A stretch of DNA of 64,000 bases from an uncultured Clostridia bacterium (GTDB lineage: Bacteria > Bacillota > Clostridia > Christensenellales > Borkfalkiaceae). Under the pieces are notes generated by a model that saw nothing but the letters and a program-made list of their open reading frames with translations, was not told the DNA's origin and ran no database searches. The stretch spans positions 62,001 through 126,000 of the forward strand of contig CAMWIW010000003.1 in NCBI GenBank assembly GCA_947174415.1, written 5' to 3'. A program made the translations under genes and the position numbers. Below, in pieces: positions 25,419 through 33,319 of this stretch. Position 1 is the stretch's first letter; every line of letters begins with the position of its first letter.

Positions 25419-26857
25419 TGGAAAGGGTTTTATCAAACGCGCAAATGCGCTTATCCGACGCATACACTATGGAAGAAAATGGCGTTCTGTCCTCAGTTTT
25501 AATGCGCCGCGCGGGCGTTGCGTTAGCGGACGAGGCTGAAAATACGGCAAAAAACTTAAAAATCGACGAAATTTTGGTGGTTTGCGGCACGGGAAACAAC
25601 GGCGGAGACGGTTACGTTTGCGCGCAAGAGCTTTTAGAACGTGGTTTTAACGTTGCTGTTTACGCTATCGGCGGTAAATTTTCAGCCGATTGCGAGCGCG
25701 AAAAAAGAGCATATAAAGGGCGTTATTTGCCGCATATATGTGGGTCAATCGTAATTGATTGCATTTTCGGCACGGGATTGTGCCGTGAAGTTGCAGGCGA
25801 AATAAAGACGCTTATTGACGAAATTAATTCATTCGGAGCGTACGTGATTTCGGCGGATATTCCAAGCGGACTTTCAGGCGATAACGGAAAAGTTTTGGGC
25901 GCGGCAATAAAAGCCGACAAAACTGTAGCGATTGCCGAATACAAGCTCGGTCATTTTTTAAACGACGGTCTTGATTACTGCGGTGAGTTGGTCAAAAAAG
26001 ATATAGGCATATTTTTGCCGCCAAGTGAATCGTTTGCCGAAATTTACGACGATAACGACTTGTCCGAATTTTATGGACGGCGCAGGCGCAACTCGCATAA
26101 AGGGACTTACGGTACGGCAAACCTGATTGCGGGTTCGAATAAATATTTAGGCGCGGCCGCGTTAAGCTTGCAATCGGCGTTAAAATCGGGTTGCGGTATA
26201 GTTAAGCTAACGACGGTAGAAGAGGTGAAGCTCGCTCTTGCCGCAAAGTATCCGCAAGCAATTTATTCGGAAGCTGACTTGACTGCAAACGCAATAGCTG
26301 TGGGAATGGGTTGCGGCGTGTCTCAGGAGCTCTACGACAAAATTAAAATTCTGTTGTCGGAATACGAGGGCGCGCTGCTCATTGATGCGGACGGGTTAAA
26401 TTCCGTCGCTAAATACGGCGTTGAAGTTTTAAAGCACAAAAAGTGCGCGTTGGTCATAACGCCGCATATTAAAGAATTTTCCCGTCTGACCAAAAAATCC
26501 CTTGAAGAAATTACAAGCGACCCCGTAACTGTTGCTAAGGCGTTCGCGAAGGAGTACGGCGTAACCTTGGTTTTAAAGTCGGCAACCACTGTAATTACTG
26601 ACGGAAATAAGACTGTAATCAACGCTCGCGGCAGCACCGCGCTTGCAAAAGGCGGGAGTGGAGATATACTTGCGGGCTTTTTTTGCGGCACGCTTGCGCG
26701 CGGGCTTGCGCCCTTTGACGCGGCAGTCTGCGCAACCTACACTTTGGGTTTATCCGCAGAAATTTCTTTGGAAGAAAGAACGGATTTTTGCGCAACCGCA
26801 TACGATATAATAAAAAATATACACAGCGCGGTAAAACGCTTGACACGAAAAATTTAA
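25418..26857 (+). CDS. nnr: Bifunctional NAD(P)H-hydrate epimerase / ADP-dependent dehydratase
   Basis: Repairs hydrated NAD(P)H: the N-terminal half (about 1-210) epimerises NADHX/NADPHX and the C-terminal half (about 220-475) dehydrates the S epimer with ADP. The epimerase shows GTGNNGGDGYVCA and ADIPSGLSGDNG; the dehydratase shows RNSHKGTYGT, the ribokinase-like GGSGDILAG and ALVITPHIKEFSRL. Start and upstream stop overlap by 1 nt. Residues about 101-111 (CGRYLPHICGS region, nucleotides 25720-25752) coincide with dispersed repeat copy F and sit in a loop that varies in the family. Confidence 0.9.
   Translation: MERVLSNAQMRLSDAYTMEENGVLSSVLMRRAGVALADEAENTAKNLKIDEILVVCGTGNNGGDGYVCAQELLERGFNVAVYAIGGKFSADCEREKRAYKGRYLPHICGSIVIDCIFGTGLCREVAGEIKTLIDEINSFGAYVISADIPSGLSGDNGKVLGAAIKADKTVAIAEYKLGHFLNDGLDYCGELVKKDIGIFLPPSESFAEIYDDNDLSEFYGRRRRNSHKGTYGTANLIAGSNKYLGAAALSLQSALKSGCGIVKLTTVEEVKLALAAKYPQAIYSEADLTANAIAVGMGCGVSQELYDKIKILLSEYEGALLIDADGLNSVAKYGVEVLKHKKCALVITPHIKEFSRLTKKSLEEITSDPVTVAKAFAKEYGVTLVLKSATTVITDGNKTVINARGSTALAKGGSGDILAGFFCGTLARGLAPFDAAVCATYTLGLSAEISLEERTDFCATAYDIIKNIHSAVKRLTRKI
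25720..25752 (-). repeat. Dispersed repeat copy F, inside nnr
   Basis: On the minus strand it reads GATTGACCCACATATATGC followed by GGCAAATAACGCCCTTTA, which matches intergenic copy C (GATAGACCCC-ATATATGC, CTCAAATAACGCACTTTTA) over most positions including the flanks. Relative to purL copy G the gene reading frame is shifted by one, so the similarity is at DNA rather than protein level. Confidence 0.65.
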
Positions 26858-26868
26858 TCTGATAAATT
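26840..26868 (+). promoter_or_regulatory. Promoter of the riboswitch-controlled antiporter
   Basis: TTGACA (26840-26845), 17-nt spacer, TAAATT (26863-26868). The -35 box lies inside the 3' end of nnr. Transcription would begin near 26875, exactly at the 5' strand of the riboswitch P1 stem. Confidence 0.75.
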
Positions 26869-26874
26869 AATTCC

Positions 26875-27007
26875 GTTGAAAGGGAGTAGTTATAAGGTTT
26901 ACGGCAACAGACCCCGATTTATAAAAAATCGTGCCGTCGCCCCTTAAATTCTAAGGAACAAGACTTTCGACTTAAAGCAATTTAAGTCGGGGGTCTTATA
27001 TTTTTTC
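26875..27007 (+). promoter_or_regulatory. yybP-ykoY (manganese) riboswitch with terminator
   Basis: The 5' segment GAAAGGGAGTAG and the 3' segment AACAAGACTTTC are the hallmark ends of the yybP-ykoY aptamer. P1 pairs GTTGAAAG (26875-26882) with CTTTCGAC (26964-26971). The inner helix ACGGCA/TGCCGT and a loop with ACAGACC fit the second limb. A 17-bp terminator stem (26960-26976 with 26981-26997, three G-U pairs, loop GCAA) and a T run follow. Its 5' arm includes the P1 3' strand, so ligand-stabilised P1 blocks termination: an ON switch, as for Mn2+ in this class. The antiporter starts 33 nt later. Confidence 0.8.
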
Positions 27008-27040
27008 TCCGACCTGCTAAATATAATATAGAGGTAAAAA

Positions 27041-28138
27041 ATGAATTACGACCTTATTTTGGAAAGTTCGGCGGCAACTTGGATAGTAAATATTATTTTG
27101 CTGATTATCGGTTTCGTGTTATTGGTTAAAGGTGCGGACTTCTTCGTGGACGGTGCTTCGGGCATTGCCAAAAAGTTGAAAGTGTCCACCTTCATAATCG
27201 GTGCAACGGTGGTAGCTCTCGGTACTTCCGCGCCCGAACTTGCGGTAACCATCGTGGACGCATTGGGCAGCACGGGCGAGCTTATCGTCGGGAATATTTT
27301 AGGCAGTAACGTCCTGAATATCTTCCTCATTCTCGGAATTTCGGCGGTAATCTGCAAGCTTCCGGTCGAAAAAACCACGCGTTTTATCGATTTGCCGTTC
27401 CTTATTTTCATAAGCGCGCTTTTCGTTCTTTTGGGCGCGCTCGGCAATACGTTCGTATGGTGGGAAGGTCTTATACTCGTTCTCTTATATGCAGCGTTTA
27501 TGGCTTATAATATCGTGCTTGCTAAAAAGCAGTCCAAAGTTCTTTTGGAAGAGGCAACAGCCTCAGCCGTTCCTTTTAACGGCGAAAATGCCGCAGCCGA
27601 CGCCGTGCCCTTATCGTGGTGGGGCAGAGTTAAGGAAAAGTATGAGGATTTAAAAGATAAGGTTTGGTTTTTAATAATTATCACCGTAGTGGGCTTGGTT
27701 ATGGTCGTTGGCGGTGCAACTCTCGTAGTAAACGCCGCAAGAACGGTTTCCGTCAGCCTTATAGGTATCGACCCCGAAATAGTTGCGCTCACGGTAGTTG
27801 CTTTCGGTACTTCTTTGCCTGAGTTGGTAACTTCGGTTTCCGCCGCAAAGAAAGGCGACGTCGGTATCGCAACGGGCAACATCATTGGCAGCAATATCGC
27901 AAATATTTTATTAATCGGCGGCGTAGGCGCGCTTTGCAAGGGTGCGGACGGACTGCCCTTCTCTACGGAAGGACTTGTCGGCGGACTCGTATCTTTGTTT
28001 GCCGCAGTGCTCATATTCTCGTCGTGCTGGGGCAAAACGAAGAGTATCGGCAGAATTGCGGGCATTATAATGCTTGTCTGTCTTGCGCTTTACTACGTTT
28101 TCATTTTCCTCAATATGTACGTAATTCACCTCTATTAA
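27041..28138 (+). CDS. CaCA-family cation antiporter (YrbG type), possibly Mn2+ export
   Basis: Ten or so membrane helices in two inverted halves, each with the CaCA alpha-repeat: [28 protein letters not shown] near residues 64-105 and [28 protein letters not shown] near 248-290. A cytoplasmic loop (about 165-205) joins the halves. The family exchanges Ca2+ for Na+ or H+ in most members. The yybP-ykoY riboswitch in front indicates induction by manganese, so export of Mn2+ is a reasonable inference. It stands alone between nnr and mazF. Confidence 0.85.
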   Translation: MNYDLILESSAATWIVNIILLIIGFVLLVKGADFFVDGASGIAKKLKVSTFIIGATVVALGTSAPELAVTIVDALGSTGELIVGNILGSNVLNIFLILGISAVICKLPVEKTTRFIDLPFLIFISALFVLLGALGNTFVWWEGLILVLLYAAFMAYNIVLAKKQSKVLLEEATASAVPFNGENAAADAVPLSWWGRVKEKYEDLKDKVWFLIIITVVGLVMVVGGATLVVNAARTVSVSLIGIDPEIVALTVVAFGTSLPELVTSVSAAKKGDVGIATGNIIGSNIANILLIGGVGALCKGADGLPFSTEGLVGGLVSLFAAVLIFSSCWGKTKSIGRIAGIIMLVCLALYYVFIFLNMYVIHLY

Positions 28139-28224
28139 AACGTATAAAAATCTGCCTTTCCGTCAACAATAAGGGTGAGGCAGTACATATAATAAAATAT
28201 ACCCTGCCGAAAGAGAGGTTATAT

Positions 28225-28572
28225 ATGACTATTAAGCGCGGAGAACTGTACTATGCAGATTTATCCCCCGTGGTTGGCAGTGAGCAGGGAGGAATAAGAC
28301 CCGTTCTTGTGGTTCAGAACGACGTGGGCAATAAATACTCCCCCACGGTTATAGCCGCGGCGGTAACAAGCAAAATAAACAAGGCAAAGCTTCCCACCCA
28401 TATTGAGTTGCCCTCATCGACATACGGTCTTGTGCGAGATTCCGTGATTTTACTTGAACAAATCAGAACGTTAGACAAGCGCAGATTAAAGGAAAGGATA
28501 GGGGAGTTAAACGAACAAACTATGTCAAAGGTGGATAAAGCTATACTGATAAGTCTTGGCTTTGCAAAATAA
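28225..28572 (+). CDS. MazF/PemK-type endoribonuclease toxin
   Basis: A 115-residue protein with the NdoA-like start [31 protein letters not shown] and the conserved [15 protein letters not shown] and [18 protein letters not shown]. These toxins cut mRNA at short motifs. The start follows AGAGAGG. No MazE-like antitoxin reading frame is seen in the 86 nt upstream, where Firmicutes usually place it, nor directly downstream. The toxin thus appears solitary here. Confidence 0.88.
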   Translation: MTIKRGELYYADLSPVVGSEQGGIRPVLVVQNDVGNKYSPTVIAAAVTSKINKAKLPTHIELPSSTYGLVRDSVILLEQIRTLDKRRLKERIGELNEQTMSKVDKAILISLGFAK

Positions 28573-28575
28573 ACG

Positions 28576-28606
28576 ATACGCCGAATAAACTTCGGCGTAT
28601 TTCTTT
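28576..28606 (+). terminator. Intrinsic terminator after mazF
   Basis: ATACGCCGA (28576-28584) pairs with TCGGCGTAT (28592-28600), then TTCTTTATAT. Confidence 0.8.
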
Positions 28607-28637
28607 ATATTTCCTCTTCATTTTCACCTGTTCTTAA

Positions 28638-28666
28638 TTGACTTTACGGCGGATTTATTATATCAT
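28638..28666 (+). promoter_or_regulatory. Promoter of lspA-rluD (leaderless)
   Basis: TTGACT (28638-28643), 17-nt spacer, TATCAT (28661-28666). The ATG of lspA at 28673 lies 6 nt after the -10 box, so the message should lack a 5' leader. Confidence 0.7.
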
Positions 28667-28672
28667 TATTCT

Positions 28673-29284
28673 ATGACTAAAAAGAAGTTAAAGCCGCACT
28701 TCGGCAAATTAAGCATAATATTGTTGGTAGTTATCGCCGTGCTTATTGCCGCGGATTTACTTACTAAGCATTTCGAAGAAAAATACTGTTGGGAGCTGAC
28801 GATTATTCCCGACGTTGTGGTAATTCATTACGGTGTTCCTAACTACGGCGTTGCGTTCGGCTTGGATTTAGGTCAGATCCCTATTTTGATAGTAACCTTC
28901 GTCCTTCTTGCCGCAATGATTTTTGCGTTTATAATCTTGCCAAACCGCTTCGTTTTGCTTAAAGTAGCCATTTCTATGGTAATTGCGGGCGCGATAGGCA
29001 ACATCGTTGACAGAATTGCGCTTGGCTACGTCCGAGATTGGTTCGGGCTTTGGATGTTCGGCAGAATTGCTTACTGTAACTTTGCCGATTTCTTCATAGT
29101 GATAGGTGCAATTCTTGCCGCCTTGGATATGCTTTTCCTGAACGAAATATCAGTATTTCCTTTAACAAAAAAGGCTAAGGCTTTTCAAGCCGCACGAAAG
29201 GAAGAGGAAGAGAGGAAGAAAGCCGAAAGCGCCACAACGGGCAACGAAGTAATCAAAGAAACGGAAGATAAAAAAGAAGAATGA
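28673..29284 (+). CDS. lspA: Lipoprotein signal peptidase II
   Basis: Aspartic membrane protease that removes signal peptides from lipid-modified prolipoproteins, such as the many lipoproteins of this window. Four membrane helices; NYGVAFG, GNIVDRIALGYVRDW and NFADFFIVIGA carry the two catalytic aspartates (in GNIVDR and NFADF). A charged, Glu/Lys-rich tail (about 165-203) extends beyond the usual 160-residue length. It overlaps rluD by 4 nt (ATGA), the common lspA-rluD pairing. Confidence 0.92.
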   Translation: MTKKKLKPHFGKLSIILLVVIAVLIAADLLTKHFEEKYCWELTIIPDVVVIHYGVPNYGVAFGLDLGQIPILIVTFVLLAAMIFAFIILPNRFVLLKVAISMVIAGAIGNIVDRIALGYVRDWFGLWMFGRIAYCNFADFFIVIGAILAALDMLFLNEISVFPLTKKAKAFQAARKEEEERKKAESATTGNEVIKETEDKKEE

Positions 29285-30192
29285 AAACCGAAAGATTGAC
29301 AGCGCGGGATAAGTTTGCCCGCGCCGATATATTTTTAAGTGAGAATTTAGAGGGGGTCACCCGCTCTGCGGTAAAAAAACTTTTTGATGGCGGCGTTCTG
29401 ATAAACGGCAAGCCCGCAAAGCCCTCTTCGCCCGTAAACTGCGGCGACGCGGTAGAAGTAACCTTGCCCGACGCAGTGGAGTACTCTGCCAAACCCGAGG
29501 ACATTCCAATTGAAATCGTTTACGAGGATAACGATATAGCCGTCGTAAACAAGCCGCAGGGTATGACGGTGCATATGGGCAACGGCAACTTCGAGGGAAC
29601 GCTCGTCAACGCCCTTTTGTTTAAGCTTGACAGCCTAAGCGGCATAAACGGCGTTATCAGACCGGGGATTGTTCACAGAATAGATAAAGACACTTCGGGA
29701 CTTTTGGTTGTTGCCAAGAACGACGCCGCTCATTTAAGCCTTTCAAAACAGATTGAAGAAAAGACCTGCAAAAGAACTTATCTCGCGCTTTTGGAAGGAA
29801 TATTAAAGGAAGATAGCGGCACGGTAACGACTTATATAGGCCGCGACCCCAAAGACAGAGTTAAAATGGCTGTAGTTCCGCCCGAAAAAGGCAAGCTTGC
29901 AATAACCGACTTCACCGTTTTGAAAAGATACAAAGAAGGCTTTACTCTCTGCCGTTTCGATTTACGGACGGGCAGAACACATCAGATACGCGTTCACGCA
30001 AAGCACCTTGCGCACCCCGTTGTAGGCGACCCCGTATACGGAGTAAAAAAGCAAAAATTCAATTTAAACGGGCAACTGCTTCACGCTTGGCGGCTTCGCC
30101 TTAACCACCCTGTAACGGGTAAGGAAATGTCCTTCGAAGCGTCCGTTCCCGATTATTTCACGCAAGTTTTGGATAAACTGAATGAAATTTAA
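29281..30192 (+). CDS. RluA/RluD-family pseudouridine synthase
   Basis: Converts uridine to pseudouridine in RNA, probably 23S rRNA. An N-terminal S4 domain (ARADIFLSENLEGVTRSAVKKL) precedes the catalytic domain with HRIDKDTSGLLVVAKND (catalytic Asp in HRIDKDTSG) and RTGRTHQIRVH. The 303-residue length is normal. The exact target site is not predictable. Translationally coupled to lspA. Confidence 0.9.
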   Translation: MKTERLTARDKFARADIFLSENLEGVTRSAVKKLFDGGVLINGKPAKPSSPVNCGDAVEVTLPDAVEYSAKPEDIPIEIVYEDNDIAVVNKPQGMTVHMGNGNFEGTLVNALLFKLDSLSGINGVIRPGIVHRIDKDTSGLLVVAKNDAAHLSLSKQIEEKTCKRTYLALLEGILKEDSGTVTTYIGRDPKDRVKMAVVPPEKGKLAITDFTVLKRYKEGFTLCRFDLRTGRTHQIRVHAKHLAHPVVGDPVYGVKKQKFNLNGQLLHAWRLRLNHPVTGKEMSFEASVPDYFTQVLDKLNEI

Positions 30193-30212
30193 AAAAATTC
30201 TTTTTTATTAAC

Positions 30213-30241
30213 TTGCAAATGTGTTTTGTAATTGATATACT
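30213..30241 (+). promoter_or_regulatory. Promoter of the small membrane protein gene
   Basis: TTGCAA (30213-30218), 17-nt spacer, TATACT (30236-30241); the gene at 30275 follows AAGGAGTG. Confidence 0.75.
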
Positions 30242-30274
30242 GTTATAGAACTAAATTTTAAGGAGTGTTTATTT

Positions 30275-30607
30275 ATGGCAAAGAAAACCAAAAAAACCAC
30301 GACCAACAGAACTACTTCCGTGTGGGATATCGTAAAATTCTGCGCTTACGTAGCAATGGTTATTGCTGCCGTTGCGGCAATGCTCGCATTCGTGTTCGGG
30401 CTGTTGGCTAAGGTTGACATCAATATCGGTTGGGCAGGCAGAGTTACGGGTATTTGCAGCATGATTGCGCAAGTCGCGCTCATCGTTGCGGTTATAATTC
30501 CCGCTTATCACTTTATGCGTACGAAGAGTGCGGTCGTAAGGGCTTTCTTCTGGGTAGCGGTTATATTCCTCGTACTCGGTCTTGTCGGCATTAACCTTGC
30601 ATTCTGA
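30275..30607 (+). CDS. Small membrane protein, three transmembrane segments, unknown
   Basis: A 110-residue protein with a basic N-terminus (KKTKKTTTNRTT) and hydrophobic segments at about 20-45, 55-80 and 87-108. It has a clear promoter, ribosome-binding site and terminator of its own, so it is a real monocistronic gene. I recognise no family. Confidence 0.6.
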   Translation: MAKKTKKTTTNRTTSVWDIVKFCAYVAMVIAAVAAMLAFVFGLLAKVDINIGWAGRVTGICSMIAQVALIVAVIIPAYHFMRTKSAVVRAFFWVAVIFLVLGLVGINLAF

Positions 30608-30623
30608 TTATAAAAGAAATTTC

Positions 30624-30648
30624 CCCCGCTTTTTAGCGGGGTTTTTCT
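30624..30648 (+). terminator. Intrinsic terminator before der
   Basis: CCCCGCT (30624-30630) pairs with AGCGGGG (30635-30641), then TTTTTCTTT. The end of the T tract is also the -35 box of the der promoter. Confidence 0.9.
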
Positions 30649-30676
30649 TTACAAATTATTTCAGTTCGGTTAAAAT
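30648..30676 (+). promoter_or_regulatory. Promoter of der-plsY (leaderless)
   Basis: TTTACA (30648-30653), 17-nt spacer, TAAAAT (30671-30676). The der ATG lies 9 nt after the -10 box with no ribosome-binding site. Confidence 0.7.
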
Positions 30677-30685
30677 AATATTATT

Positions 30686-31996
30686 ATGTCTAAACCATTG
30701 ATAGCAATCGTCGGCAGACCTAACGTCGGTAAAAGCACGTTTTTCAACAAGGTCGTCGGCAGAAAAATTTCAATAACGGAGGACAAGCCCGGAGTTACGC
30801 GCGACAGACTTTACGCAGACGGCGAGTGGCGGGGCAAAGCCTTTTCGATAGTGGATACCGGCGGCATCGAAATGCGGTCGGAAGATACTATGTGGCGCGA
30901 AATCAAAAAACAAGCCGAAGTCGCAATAGAAACGGCGCACGTCATTCTCTTTTTCGTGGACGGCAAAGAGGGCTTGACTACTTCCGACTACGACGTCGCG
31001 GATATGCTCCGCCGCAGTAAAAAACCCGTTATTTTGGTCGTCAACAAAATCGACGACTATTCCGAAGACAAAATTTTCGAGTTTTATTCCCTTGGCTTGG
31101 GTGAGCCATACCCCGTTTCGGCAGAACATTCTACGGGCATAGGCGACGTTCTTGACGAGGCTGTCAGTTGGTTTGAAAAGGGCGTTCATGAAGAGGACGA
31201 CAGCATTAAAATTGCAGTCGTTGGCAAACCCAACGCAGGCAAGTCAAGCCTTGTAAACAGACTATTGGGTTTTGAAAGAACGATAGTTACCGATATTGCG
31301 GGAACTACGCGCGACGCAATTGATACACAGCTGACCTATAACGGAAAAAACTATACCGTAATAGATACTGCGGGTATACGCAAAAAGAGTAGGGTAGAGG
31401 ACGAGATAGAGTATTATTCCCAACTCCGCGCGTACGACGCCGTTCGCCGTGCCGACGTATGTCTTTTAGTGGTTGACAGTTCGGAAGGTTTAACCGAGCA
31501 GGATACCAAAATAATAGGCTTCGTTCACGAAGAGGGCAAACCCTCAGTCATAGTAATGAATAAGTGGGACTTGATTGAAAAGGATACTAACACTATCAAC
31601 AGGTTTGAAGCTAAATTAAAAGAAGATTTAAAGTTTATGGACTATTTCAAGTCCGTATATATTTCGGCAAAAACGGGCCAGCGCGCCGAAAAGCTTTTTG
31701 CGCTCATAGACGAGGTTTACGCACATTCCCGCTTCCGCGTATCTACGGGCATTTTAAACGATTTAATCGCGGATACCGTCCGCGCCAACGAGCCGCCCAG
31801 TTACAACGGCAGAAGGCTTAAAGTTTATTTTTCTTCGCAGGTTGCCGTTGCGCCGCCTACGTTCGTTATTAAAGTAAACTCCGTAGACCTTTTGCACTTT
31901 TCTTACGAGCGGTTTTTGGAAAACGTTTTAAGAAAGAACTTCGATTTTTCGGGCACGCCGATAAAAATTATCGCAAGAGAAAACGGAGAAAGTTAA
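30686..31996 (+). CDS. der: Ribosome-associated GTPase Der (EngA)
   Basis: Essential 50S-assembly GTPase with two tandem G domains and a C-terminal KH-like domain. First domain: GRPNVGKST, DTGG, NKID; second: GKPNAGKSS, DTAGIRKKS, NKWD; the KH-like part spans about 350-436. Length 436 is typical. plsY follows after 1 nt, a common Clostridia pairing. Confidence 0.95.
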   Translation: MSKPLIAIVGRPNVGKSTFFNKVVGRKISITEDKPGVTRDRLYADGEWRGKAFSIVDTGGIEMRSEDTMWREIKKQAEVAIETAHVILFFVDGKEGLTTSDYDVADMLRRSKKPVILVVNKIDDYSEDKIFEFYSLGLGEPYPVSAEHSTGIGDVLDEAVSWFEKGVHEEDDSIKIAVVGKPNAGKSSLVNRLLGFERTIVTDIAGTTRDAIDTQLTYNGKNYTVIDTAGIRKKSRVEDEIEYYSQLRAYDAVRRADVCLLVVDSSEGLTEQDTKIIGFVHEEGKPSVIVMNKWDLIEKDTNTINRFEAKLKEDLKFMDYFKSVYISAKTGQRAEKLFALIDEVYAHSRFRVSTGILNDLIADTVRANEPPSYNGRRLKVYFSSQVAVAPPTFVIKVNSVDLLHFSYERFLENVLRKNFDFSGTPIKIIARENGES

Positions 31997-31997
31997 C

Positions 31998-32711
31998 ATG
32001 ACGGAAATAGCTTTTGCTGAATGTTGGTATTGGCTCGTTCTGTGCTCAGTGGTTTGCTACTTTATCGGCTGCTTTAACTTTGCGGTTTTAATCTCTCATT
32101 TTAAAAAGAAAGACATACGCGAGGTTGGGAGCGGCAACCCCGGCTCTATGAATATGACCCGCACTTTCGGGCTTAAAGTGGGCATAATCAATTTTACCTG
32201 CGACGCTATAAAAGGCGGGCTGCCCGCACTGATAGGCTGGCTGATTTTTAAGGATTATATTTTCGCTGGCACGGATATTTTCGTATCCGACTTTATCAGA
32301 TATTTTTGCGGGGTTTTCGTCATAATCGGGCACATCTTCCCCGTTACTATGAAGTTTAAAGGCGGTAAGGGAATAGCCTCTACTTTGGGACTGTTTCTGT
32401 TTGCACTGCCCTGTGAAGAGTGGTGGTTCGTCTTTATAGTACTTGCGTTCTTTATGTGCCTTTTCGCCTACATTGCCATAACCGAATGGGGCAGCATGGC
32501 GTCGCTTATGGGTGTGTCGGGACTGACTATCTGGCAAGCCGCTATGTTTATCGTAAGATACGAAAACGAAATAACGAGTCCGTGGGTTGTGGTTTTACTC
32601 TTGATTTTGCTTGTAATTAATCTTTTAACTTGGGTTGCTCACCGCAAGAACGTTTTAAAACTCGTTGCCGGTGAAGAACATCATACCTCGGTAATAAAGC
32701 GTAAAAAATAA
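31998..32711 (+). CDS. plsY: Glycerol-3-phosphate acyltransferase PlsY
   Basis: Membrane enzyme that acylates glycerol-3-phosphate from acyl-phosphate in phospholipid synthesis. Motif 1 reads GSGNPGSMNMTRTFG (usual GSGNPGATN), with FKGGKGIAS as motif 2. About five to six membrane helices. At 237 residues it is somewhat longer than the typical 200. Operon with der. Confidence 0.88.
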   Translation: MTEIAFAECWYWLVLCSVVCYFIGCFNFAVLISHFKKKDIREVGSGNPGSMNMTRTFGLKVGIINFTCDAIKGGLPALIGWLIFKDYIFAGTDIFVSDFIRYFCGVFVIIGHIFPVTMKFKGGKGIASTLGLFLFALPCEEWWFVFIVLAFFMCLFAYIAITEWGSMASLMGVSGLTIWQAAMFIVRYENEITSPWVVVLLLILLVINLLTWVAHRKNVLKLVAGEEHHTSVIKRKK

Positions 32712-32718
32712 AAATCGG

Positions 32719-32740
32719 CGCGCCGCAATTTTGCGGCGCG
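32719..32740 (-). terminator. Terminator between plsY and the PH-domain gene
   Basis: CGCGCCGC (32719-32726) pairs with GCGGCGCG (32733-32740); on the minus strand the hairpin is followed by a T-rich stretch ATTTTTATTTTTT. It may act on plsY too, though plus-strand T are fewer. Confidence 0.75.
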
Positions 32741-32755
32741 ACGTTCGTTAATATT

Positions 32756-33235
32756 TTATTTCTTTTCTTCGTCGATATCGTTCTCTTTCGAATTAATCGT
32801 GTATTCTATTTTACCGTTCGCCTTTAAAAGCTCTTCTATGAAATCTTCGTACCATTCTTCTTTAACGACTATTACGACGAAGTTTTTATCTTCGAAATAC
32901 ACGCTCAGCTTTTTCGTCTTTCTGTCGAGAACGACGCTTTCGATTTTTTCTATATCGTAAGAACTTTTTATTATCCCGAAGCTCGTCTTGAATTTCGTTC
33001 CCGAAATAGAATAGTAGGAGGAAAAAACCAAACTTATCAGAATTACGAACGCCGCTATGGAAACGAAGTACATTAAAACGTATCTTAAAATAGGATAAAA
33101 CGCGTTGGCGGCAGTTGCTATACCGTCGGCAAAAACGAAGTACGTATTCAGCCCGAACGCAACTACCGAAAGCGCAACTCCTATCCAGATAAACGCCGTT
33201 ATCAGTTTGGTAAATTTGTATTTATAGGTTTTCAT
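32756..33235 (-). CDS. Membrane-anchored PH-like domain protein, unknown
   Basis: A 159-residue protein with two membrane segments (about 11-34 and 46-73), then a small beta-rich domain (YYSISGTKFKTSFGIIKSSYDIEKIESVVLD, LSVYFEDKNFVVIVV) resembling bacterial PH domains, and a charged C-terminus. Function unknown. Its promoter (33242-33270) ends 6 nt before the ATG, so it should be translated from a leaderless mRNA. Confidence 0.65.
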   Translation of the reverse strand: MKTYKYKFTKLITAFIWIGVALSVVAFGLNTYFVFADGIATAANAFYPILRYVLMYFVSIAAFVILISLVFSSYYSISGTKFKTSFGIIKSSYDIEKIESVVLDRKTKKLSVYFEDKNFVVIVVKEEWYEDFIEELLKANGKIEYTINSKENDIDEEKK

Positions 33236-33241
33236 AAAAAT

Positions 33242-33270
33242 ATTATAACCTTGAACGGCAAAAAAATCAA
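33242..33270 (-). promoter_or_regulatory. Promoter of the PH-like domain gene (leaderless)
   Basis: On the minus strand TTGATT (33270-33265), 17-nt spacer, TATAAT (33247-33242), then 6 nt to the ATG at 33235. Confidence 0.75.
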
Positions 33271-33282
33271 CTTAAAATATCA

Positions 33283-33313
33283 AAGCCCCTGCGCAAAAAT
33301 AGCGCGGGGGCTT
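33283..33313 (-). terminator. Intrinsic terminator of the His-rich lipoprotein gene
   Basis: AAGCCCCTGCGC (33283-33294) pairs with GCGCGGGGGCTT (33302-33313), one G-U pair, seven-nt loop. Confidence 0.8.
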
Positions 33314-33319
33314 AATTTT

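Noticed and set aside
26985..27000. GGGGGTCTTAT as another dispersed repeat copy
   Set aside because: Only about nine bases match and it is fully explained as the 3' arm of the riboswitch terminator.
28170..28212. Crossing GGGT/ACCC and GGCA/TGCC pairings before mazF as a pseudoknot regulator
   Set aside because: The helices are only four or five base pairs and can arise by chance.
27934..28224. N-terminal extension of mazF overlapping the antiporter gene
   Set aside because: The conserved MazF start begins at 28225 with a ribosome-binding site; the upstream part is an out-of-frame shadow of the antiporter.
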